This document shows positions 1-4,134 of a stretch of 6,527 bases of DNA, one piece after another; the first letter of the stretch is position 1, and each line of letters opens with the position of its first letter. Source of the stretch: Peptococcaceae bacterium (GTDB lineage Bacteria; Bacillota; Peptococcia; Peptococcales; Peptococcaceae); assembly GCA_019420345.1 (NCBI GenBank), contig JAHZHI010000052.1:1-6527 (forward strand), written 5' to 3'. A program made the position numbers and the translations under genes. A model generated the notes under the pieces. The model was given only the letters and a program-made list of their open reading frames with translations, did no database searches and was not told the origin of the DNA.

Positions 1-40
1 CCCCCCAAAAATTGATCATCCCCCCACCGCGGCGACAGGG
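1..40. other. Left-edge segment with no gene assigned
   Basis: Two C6 tracts (1-6 and 20-25) flank an AT-rich 13-mer containing the palindrome TGATCA. A CCGCGG palindrome follows at 27-32. On the minus strand an ATG at 19-17 opens a frame that runs off the edge, preceded directly by a G-run rather than a properly spaced ribosome site. Too little is present to call a gene. Confidence 0.25.
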
Positions 41-81
41 TAAATAACAAAAGCCACCCTTGCAAAATCTGCAAAGGTGGC
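41..81 (-). terminator. Intrinsic terminator (H3) after Abi_2 / candidate small RNA
   Basis: On the minus strand GCCACCTTTGCA (81-70) pairs with TGCAAGGGTGGC (64-53) across a 5-base loop, giving 12 pairs with one T-G wobble. It is followed by TTTTGTTATTTA (52-41). On the plus strand the same position is an A-C mismatch and no T-tract follows, so it is built for leftward transcription. Confidence 0.75.
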
Positions 82-84
82 CAT

Positions 85-122
85 AAAAAACCGGGGCCAA
101 CATCACGCGTAATGCCGCCCCG
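85..122 (-). terminator. Second hairpin with T6 tract (H2)
   Basis: On the minus strand CGGGGC (122-117) pairs with GCCCCG (97-92). Inside it GGCAT pairs with ATGTT around the loop TACGCGTG, leaving one bulged G. The hairpin is followed by G and then six T (90-85). It could end either the Abi_2 mRNA or the candidate small RNA, with H3 as backup. Confidence 0.55.
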
Positions 123-123
123 T

Positions 124-144
124 AAAAGAGCCTGCCGCTCTTTT
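124..144. other. Hairpin H1
   Basis: AAAAGAGC (124-131), 5-base loop, GCTCTTTT (137-144). On the plus strand it is followed by one more T and then C; on the minus strand there is no further T-tract beyond the arm. It could act as a weak bidirectional terminator, but lying immediately downstream of the predicted start at about 151 it may be the 5' stem of the small RNA. Confidence 0.5.
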
Positions 145-157
145 TCCGCCTACTGTT

Positions 158-186
158 ATTCTAGCGAAGCGCGTACCAATTGTCAA
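158..186 (-). promoter_or_regulatory. Near-consensus promoter overlapping the Abi_2 stop codon
   Basis: On the minus strand: TTGACA (186-181, perfect -35), a 17-base spacer, then TAGAAT (163-158, 5 of 6 to TATAAT). The first three bases of the -10 are the TAG stop codon of the Abi_2 gene. Transcription would start around 154-150 and run left into three consecutive hairpins. This is the best promoter I can find in the window. It could serve either a small RNA ending within the window or the leader of a gene beyond the left edge. Confidence 0.65.
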
Positions 187-1102
187 TGACAACCCCCAGA
201 AACGCAAAGCTCGTACGGATCAGGTCCTGCTCGCTATAGTAATCATCGTGCGCGTGCATTCGTGCCAAAAGCGCCTGCAGGCGTTCGGCTTCGCGCTGGT
301 GCAGGCTGTCGCTTGTCACCATGGCGCGGTGCGCATACAGCAGCGTCGCCAGCTGACGCAGGCGCTCGCAACCCAGTTTCTGCCGTCGGAAGGTTTTCGG
401 CAGCGCGTCGATCGCCGCCAGTGCCTGTGCCACATCAGCATTCACCCGCCGCGCACCGCCTGCCGTGAGATCGTTCAGCAGACAGCTGTTGTGCGCCGCT
501 GCATTGCGCAGGGTTTTGCAGTCCAGCAGGCAATAGAACATGTTCTTCATCGCCCGCTGGTGATACGTTTCTGCCACAAAACGATAAAACGACAGCAGCT
601 TGCCAAATGACACCAGCTCCAAAAACACCCACACCGGCAGCCGCTGCGCGTATTTCTCGGCCAGCGCGCCACAATACACATTGCCGCGATTACGCTGCAG
701 CTCGTCATCCAAGATGCGCCGATCGTTCTCGCTCAGTGACGCCCGATACGCCGCCACAATGTCGTATGCATCGGCGCCCTTGGCCTCCAGCAGGCGCAGG
801 ATCTGCAGCTTGGCATGATGCTCAATATCCAGCGCCATCTGCATGATCTGATAACGCCATTCCATGTCGATGGTCGCCAGGTCTACAAGATGCGCAAACT
901 CCAGCCGCACATACTGCCCCGCCTTGGCGCCGCCAGGATGTTTCTGGTAGTTCTTGCGGTAAGCTGTCAGCTTGAAATAATTGTTGTGATACTGCAAATA
1001 CTCCATCGCCGCCGCTTCATCCATCAGCGCAAAACCCACGCCTTTCGCCGCCAAATACGCCACCTGCGCCTCGGCCGAAAGCAGCCCTTCTGGCTTCTGC
1101 AT
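161..1102 (-). CDS. Abi_2 family abortive-infection-like protein (AbiD/AbiF type), HEPN RNase motif
   Basis: This is a predicted cytoplasmic protein of 313 residues. Residues below are numbered from the upstream ATG at 1132; subtract 10 for the preferred start. Family signs are NYFKLTAYRKNY at 51-62, the helix around IEHHAK at 103-108, PVWVFLELVSFGKL at 166-179, and LRNAAAHN at 208-215. The last contains R209-x4-H214, the catalytic pattern of HEPN ribonucleases. It is typical of Abi_2 (PF07751) proteins, of which AbiD and AbiF are phage-exclusion examples. Length and motif order look complete, with no frameshift. The start at 1102 is chosen because a strong Shine-Dalgarno (1109-1115) precedes it by about 7 bases, while the ATG at 1132 lies almost on the predicted transcription start. 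The gene has its own promoter (1142-1170), sits after the terminator of the surface-protein gene, and is followed by a candidate small RNA. Its target (phage or host RNA) cannot be read from sequence. The family call is firm; defence function is inferred. Confidence 0.88.
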   Translation of the reverse strand: MQKPEGLLSAEAQVAYLAAKGVGFALMDEAAAMEYLQYHNNYFKLTAYRKNYQKHPGGAKAGQYVRLEFAHLVDLATIDMEWRYQIMQMALDIEHHAKLQILRLLEAKGADAYDIVAAYRASLSENDRRILDDELQRNRGNVYCGALAEKYAQRLPVWVFLELVSFGKLLSFYRFVAETYHQRAMKNMFYCLLDCKTLRNAAAHNSCLLNDLTAGGARRVNADVAQALAAIDALPKTFRRQKLGCERLRQLATLLYAHRAMVTSDSLHQREAERLQALLARMHAHDDYYSEQDLIRTSFAFLGVVIDNWYALR

Positions 1103-1108
1103 GCTGAT

Positions 1109-1115
1109 CCCTCCC
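1109..1115 (-). promoter_or_regulatory. Ribosome binding site deciding the Abi_2 start
   Basis: Read on the minus strand this is GGGAGGG, with 6-7 bases before the ATG at 1102-1100. No comparable purine run precedes the in-frame ATG at 1132, so the site supports the shorter 313-residue protein. The extra N-terminal residues of the longer frame (KKKRKGG) are the RBS and leader read as codons. Confidence 0.75.
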
Positions 1116-1141
1116 TTGCGCTTTTTCTTCATTATATTGCC

Positions 1142-1170
1142 ATTGTAACGGAAACCGCCTGCTTACACAA
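1142..1170 (-). promoter_or_regulatory. Probable sigma-70/sigma-A promoter of the Abi_2 gene
   Basis: On the minus strand: TTGTGT (1170-1165), a 17-base spacer, then TACAAT (1147-1142). The -10 matches consensus at 5 of 6 positions and the -35 at 3 of 6. The predicted transcription start is near 1135, giving a leader of about 33 bases to the ATG at 1102. A second -10-like TATAAT lies at 1136-1131 but has no -35 partner. The -35 directly abuts the T-tract of the upstream terminator. Confidence 0.5.
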
Positions 1171-1204
1171 GAAAACCCTCGCCTCCCGAAGGAGACGAGG
1201 GTTT
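1171..1204 (-). terminator. Intrinsic terminator of the beta-helix surface-protein gene
   Basis: AAACCCTCGCCTCC (1173-1186), loop CGAA, GGAGACGAGGGTTT (1191-1204) form a 14 bp stem with a single wobble pair (G-T as read on the minus strand). Read leftward it ends in TTTTC and then TTGTGT; read rightward it ends in TTTGTTTGCTTT, so it may work in both directions. It lies 29 bases after the TAA of the 897-residue gene and immediately before the Abi_2 promoter, so it separates the two transcripts. A smaller 6 bp hairpin (1206-1211 with 1217-1222) sits between the stop codon and this terminator. Confidence 0.85.
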
Positions 1205-1232
1205 GTTTGCTTTGCGAGCAAATCATCAGCGA

Positions 1233-3926
1233 TTACTTTTCGAATACCACACTTGCGGTGGTGCCGTTGTCTGCGTAGAGTGGGGTGACTTTGAAGCCAA
1301 GCCCTTCTGCTACAAAACGTACTGGCACATAGGTGCGGTCGCCTGTGATTTCTGGCGCTACATCCATGCTCTTTTCTTCGCCGTTGATGGTGTAGGTGGT
1401 GTCGCCGATGGTCATGACGATGGTGGTGTCACCGAGGGTGTAGGTGACAGTGCGCGCATCGTTGTCCCATACTACTTTAGCGCCAAGCGCTTCGCCCAGT
1501 GCGCGGAATGGCACATAGGTGCGATCGTTGGCAATGTATGGTGCAGCATCTGGCACGGTGACGATGTTGTTGTTGATGACAAAATCGTTGGAACCGATGG
1601 TCATGGAGACGGTGATGCTGTTATCTGGTTCAACGTAGTCTTTGTCTTCCACGAAAGAAGCGCTGACTTTCACATTGCTGCTTGGCATGGTGAAGGTGTA
1701 AGTGCCATCGCCATTATCGGTGAGTTCTACATCCTTGCCATTTGCAGTAACAGTGAGTTCGTCGAGCTTGTAAGCCTTATCAGGGGATACAGTGAGGGTC
1801 ACCTTTTCGCCTTCGGTGGCATACTTATCAACGGAGACACTGCCGTTGTCCATATTGGCAACGTTGATGGCATAGCTGTACTTGCCAGTGTATGGAGGTA
1901 CATAAGTGTTAAGATCTTCTTCATTCATAGAAGATTGCTGATAGTACTCATCGTTACCAACAATATTGTTACCTTTTAACTGATCATCACTTGGTGCGCC
2001 GCCGCCCCAGTAGTTTTCAGATACATTGAGGTTTGTAGTATCTTTGGCGTCTTCAGTGCTGACAACACTATTTCCTAATACCTTATTTTTCACAAAGGTT
2101 ACATCGCCCAGATCAGCACCATAGAACCAAATCTTACCGGCATCTTGGAAGGTATTGCCAGTGATGGTATAAGTATTATCGCGATCAGCATTTTCTGCTG
2201 CACCTGCGAACGAAATCTTACTGCCGCCATTGACGGTGTTGTTTGTAAAGACGGTGCTTGGTGCATAGCTGCACATGGTCATGTCACAATTTCTGAATGT
2301 TGAACCATTCACAGAAAGATTTGATGTACCAATTCCGATTGTTACTGGCTGACTGTAAACAGCAACATTGAAATGATCGAAAGTGCAGTTATTCAGGCTC
2401 ACTTTGTCGCTTGCGTTATCACTTGCGCCTACAAATACTGCATACTTACTAGATGTACCGCCAACCATTTTCACATTATCCAATGTACCGGAAACCATCG
2501 AGAATCCATTTCCGTTGGTATTAAATTTGATGGTCGTATCGGAAACTTTTAAATTCTTTGCGTCAAAGAACAAATAGTTACCGTTGCCATTAGATTCCAC
2601 TTTACCAACGGTGATGGTGTGATTGTTCCCATTGATGGTAAGACCATCAACATTCCAAATCTGATTCCAGGTTTCAATAGAGACGTCAGACAACAATTCT
2701 ACAGTTTTATTGGAAGAACTCTTTGCTGCATTGATGGCTTCACTAAGAGTTGTATATTTTGTATCCCCCACTTGTGCAACGTCAATAGCGCCTTCAGAAA
2801 CAGTTACTTTACTAGTATTATCTCCATTAGGATCGATTGACGTTGGTTGTTGCACCTTTACTTTTTCGGAAATTACCCCTTCTGGAGAATTTTTTGGCTT
2901 AATATCGAAAATATAGTCACCTTCGCAAATAGCATAGATAGCTTTTTTACCTCCGAGAGTGCTAGAAGTCGTATTTTCATTAAACGCTGTGATTTCACTG
3001 CCATCTGCATTGCGAACGGTTGCGCTATCAGCATTTTCCAATTCAACCAAAACACGTTTTTTCAATAAAGCTTTAGAAGCCTTATCCAATGTTAAATCAG
3101 ATTGATAAAGCCAATCAAAATGGGTAGCGTAGATAACAACATTGCCATTATAGGTATTGTTTTCAATTGTTGCCTTGATAGCACTGCCATTGCGATCTTC
3201 ATCTTGGTTTCCAGCCCACCTTAAATACTGAGCGTAATCCCACAACTGAATGTATGCTGCATCCCAATCGCCGTTATCAAACGTATTGCCAGTGATTTTA
3301 ATATTGGTCTGATCAGCAACAGCTTTCTTGCCCCAATAACCATCAATCGGCACACGAACATTATCAAACGTATTACCAGTAAAAATCATTTTTCCTGCAG
3401 CATGGTTATCCCCACAGGTGTAATATCCACGTTCAAAATTCTTAAACGTGCAATTATTGATGGTAATGTTTGGCTTATGGATGTATAAAGCGGTGCCACT
3501 ACCATCACCAGTAAATGTGCATGTATCCAATGTTAAGTTATCGCAATTTCCAGAACTGAAAATCGTGGTACCATCGGTAGAAACAAAATTTATCCCCTTT
3601 AAGGTAACATTCTCCCCGTTTACATTACCAGTCTTGTTTTGGCTAACCTCAACGGTTGCGTTTACTTGATCGGCCGCTTCAACTTTGACATTAGCGCGAG
3701 TGATTGTAAATGGATCATAGGTGCCGGACTTAATAATTTCAACAGTTACAGAATCTGCTCCTCCCTGTTGATTGGCTGCAGTAATTGCCTGTTGCAATGT
3801 AGGATATTCATCAGATCCAATTTTCGCCACATTTCCATTTGCAGCAAAAGCCGCGAATGGGAATAGGCCGACGATCATCGTGCATGCCAGCAAGGCGCTT
3901 AAAAAACGTTTTTTCGTTTTTCGCAT
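1233..3926 (-). CDS. Secreted surface protein: two beta-helix modules, InlB-B-like segment, C-terminal stalk (Cu_amine_oxidN1-like) domain
   Basis: The protein has 897 residues. The signal peptide has a basic n-region (RKTKKR, 2-7), a hydrophobic core and a likely cut after AFA at 28. Residues 33-260 and 383-645 each open with a similar motif (AKIGSDEYPTLQQAI; AQVGDTKYTTLSEAI) and continue with right-handed beta-helix rungs such as NCTF (158), GNTF (184, 213, 590) and GSTF (541). NYWGGGAP at 638-645 is a common closing motif of such folds. Residues 681-758 resemble the divergent InlB B-repeat (PF18998), ending TFTMPSSNVKVSASF. Residues 774-897 are a stalk domain (PF07833) with two half-repeats, each carrying RTYVPxR. 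The amine-oxidase name is historical; no catalytic part is present. The beta-helix may bind or cut glycans, but I see no active-site signature. An RBS (AAGGAGG) supports the ATG at 3926. The gene lies after a terminator, so it is probably its own transcript. Its 5' two-thirds is AT-rich, unlike its 3' end. Confidence 0.9.
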   Translation of the reverse strand: MRKTKKRFLSALLACTMIVGLFPFAAFAANGNVAKIGSDEYPTLQQAITAANQQGGADSVTVEIIKSGTYDPFTITRANVKVEAADQVNATVEVSQNKTGNVNGENVTLKGINFVSTDGTTIFSSGNCDNLTLDTCTFTGDGSGTALYIHKPNITINNCTFKNFERGYYTCGDNHAAGKMIFTGNTFDNVRVPIDGYWGKKAVADQTNIKITGNTFDNGDWDAAYIQLWDYAQYLRWAGNQDEDRNGSAIKATIENNTYNGNVVIYATHFDWLYQSDLTLDKASKALLKKRVLVELENADSATVRNADGSEITAFNENTTSSTLGGKKAIYAICEGDYIFDIKPKNSPEGVISEKVKVQQPTSIDPNGDNTSKVTVSEGAIDVAQVGDTKYTTLSEAINAAKSSSNKTVELLSDVSIETWNQIWNVDGLTINGNNHTITVGKVESNGNGNYLFFDAKNLKVSDTTIKFNTNGNGFSMVSGTLDNVKMVGGTSSKYAVFVGASDNASDKVSLNNCTFDHFNVAVYSQPVTIGIGTSNLSVNGSTFRNCDMTMCSYAPSTVFTNNTVNGGSKISFAGAAENADRDNTYTITGNTFQDAGKIWFYGADLGDVTFVKNKVLGNSVVSTEDAKDTTNLNVSENYWGGGAPSDDQLKGNNIVGNDEYYQQSSMNEEDLNTYVPPYTGKYSYAINVANMDNGSVSVDKYATEGEKVTLTVSPDKAYKLDELTVTANGKDVELTDNGDGTYTFTMPSSNVKVSASFVEDKDYVEPDNSITVSMTIGSNDFVINNNIVTVPDAAPYIANDRTYVPFRALGEALGAKVVWDNDARTVTYTLGDTTIVMTIGDTTYTINGEEKSMDVAPEITGDRTYVPVRFVAEGLGFKVTPLYADNGTTASVVFEK
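1236..1607 (-). repeat. Stalk domain copy A (Cu_amine_oxidN1-like), shared with copy B
   Basis: Encodes the last 124 residues of the 897-residue protein. It aligns end to end with the last 124 residues of the upstream 797-residue protein, needing only one compensating pair of single-residue gaps near AAPY. By hand count about 55-60% of residues are identical. Blocks such as TIVMT, YTING, GDRTYVP, TPLY and TASVVF are shared. Each copy also consists of two related halves (about residues 774-833 and 834-897). Confidence 0.85.
1992..2780 (-). repeat. Beta-helix module 2 of the 897-residue protein
   Basis: Codes for residues 383-645. It opens with AQVGDTKYTTLSEAINAAK, parallel to the opening of module 1, and closes with NYWGGGAP. 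Rung-like units recur (NNCTF 512, GSTF 541, NNTV 562, GNTF 590). This suggests an ancient duplication, or a recurring domain, within the exposed part. Confidence 0.7.
3147..3830 (-). repeat. Beta-helix module 1 of the 897-residue protein
   Basis: Codes for residues 33-260. It opens with AKIGSDEYPTLQQAITAAN and contains rungs TCTF (135), NCTF (158), GNTFDN (184 and 213) and NNTYNG (256). The two GNTFDN units are also close at DNA level: TTATCAAACGTATT occurs around 3273-3289 and again around 3362-3378. The stretch between the modules (residues 261-382) is not recognised. Confidence 0.7.
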
Positions 3927-3937
3927 GATTTCTTTTT

Positions 3938-3944
3938 CCTCCTT
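3938..3944 (-). promoter_or_regulatory. Ribosome binding site of the 897-residue gene
   Basis: AAGGAGG on the minus strand, 11 bases before the ATG at 3926-3924. The complementarity to 16S rRNA is excellent although the spacing is slightly long. Its first three bases belong to one arm of the inverted repeat at 3942-4002. I could not find a convincing -35/-10 pair for this gene between 3945 and 4020. Confidence 0.8.
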
Positions 3945-4002
3945 AATAGTATCGTTTACGTGTTCTTTACTTTCTGTTTTTCATCTTCACATTACTATTA
4001 AG
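3942..4002. repeat. 10 bp perfect inverted repeat in the leader of the 897-residue gene
   Basis: CTTAATAGTA (3942-3951) and TACTATTAAG (3993-4002) are exact reverse complements separated by 41 bases. In the mRNA the downstream arm runs directly into the Shine-Dalgarno and shares its AAG. Folding would place the 5' edge of the ribosome site in a stem. The arms are AT-rich, so the stem alone would be weak. Confidence 0.55.
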
Positions 4003-4015
4003 CATGTTACATTTT

Positions 4016-4067
4016 AAAAATGTAGTGCTCCCACCACATGACATTCATCATGGATGAGAACACTACA
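4016..4067 (-). terminator. Terminator after the 797-residue surface-protein gene
   Basis: TGTAGTG (4021-4027) pairs with CACTACA (4061-4067). The stem continues inside with CTC/GAG and CCA/TGG separated by small internal loops. Leftward it is followed directly by TTTTT (4020-4016) and AAAA; rightward by GTTTTTATG. It ends about 60 bases after the TAA at 4126-4128 and separates the two surface genes. It may act in both directions. Confidence 0.7.
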
Positions 4068-4085
4068 GTTTTTATGCCATTGTTA

Positions 4086-4102
4086 TGGTTCGTTCCGAAC
4101 CA
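4086..4102. other. Small perfect hairpin in the 3' untranslated region of the 797-residue gene
   Basis: TGGTTCG (4086-4092), loop TTC, CGAACCA (4096-4102): seven exact pairs. No T-tract follows on the minus strand, so it is not a terminator by itself. It lies between the stop codon and the terminator and may protect the mRNA 3' end. Confidence 0.5.
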
Positions 4103-4106
4103 CTTA

Positions 4107-4134
4107 CAGAGCGATCAACAAGTGATTAGCTCTG
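4107..4134. other. Hairpin spanning the stop codon of the 797-residue gene
   Basis: CAGAGC (4107-4112) pairs with GCTCTG (4129-4134), and ATCA (4114-4117) with TGAT (4123-4126), with a small internal loop and a 5-base apical loop. The TAA stop (4128-4126) lies in the 5' arm of the transcript structure. Confidence 0.4.

Larger units (their letters stand above)
45..151 (-). ncRNA. Candidate structured small RNA downstream of the Abi_2 gene
   Basis: The region begins at the predicted start of the promoter at 158-186 and ends in the T-rich stretch after the last hairpin. In transcript order it holds three stems. H1 (144-124) is an 8 bp stem AAAAGAGC/GCTCTTTT with a 5-base loop. H2 (122-92) has a 6 bp GC outer stem CGGGGC/GCCCCG continued by five inner pairs, with one bulged G and an 8-base loop containing ACGCGT; six T follow it. 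H3 (81-53) is a 12 bp stem with one G-U pair and a 5-base loop, followed by TTTTGTTATTT. The RNA would be about 65 bases if it stops after H2, or about 105 if it stops after H3. No open reading frame of note is present. It matches no RNA family that I recognise. Alternatives are tandem terminators of the Abi_2 gene plus a chance promoter, or the 5' leader of a gene beyond the edge. Confidence 0.42.

Noticed and set aside
1130..1132. ATG at 1132 as the Abi_2 start
   Set aside because: No ribosome site precedes it and it lies almost at the predicted transcription start; the ATG at 1102 has a strong site.
815..1288. Plus-strand open frame crossing the Abi_2 5' region
   Set aside because: It runs through the Abi_2 coding region, its promoter and the terminator hairpin, and has no ribosome site or family motif. 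It is a by-product of GC-rich sequence.
1236..1607. Copper amine oxidase enzyme
   Set aside because: Only the N1-like stalk module is present. There is no catalytic domain or topaquinone motif, so enzyme activity should not be annotated.
1203..1979. Open frame of 258 codons on the plus strand
   Set aside because: Same effect, opposite the 3' end of the beta-helix gene; the product has no domain-like pattern.
3275..3380. CRISPR-like or tandem DNA repeat (TTATCAAACGTATT twice)
   Set aside because: The two copies lie in frame within beta-helix rungs (GNTFDN), are few, and the sequence between them is coding. They are protein repeats, not an array.
3882..3893. Possible lipobox LLAC (residues 12-15) in the beta-helix protein
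   Set aside because: Only about eight residues precede the cysteine, the hydrophobic core continues past it, and a clear AFA|AN signal peptidase I site follows at residue 28.
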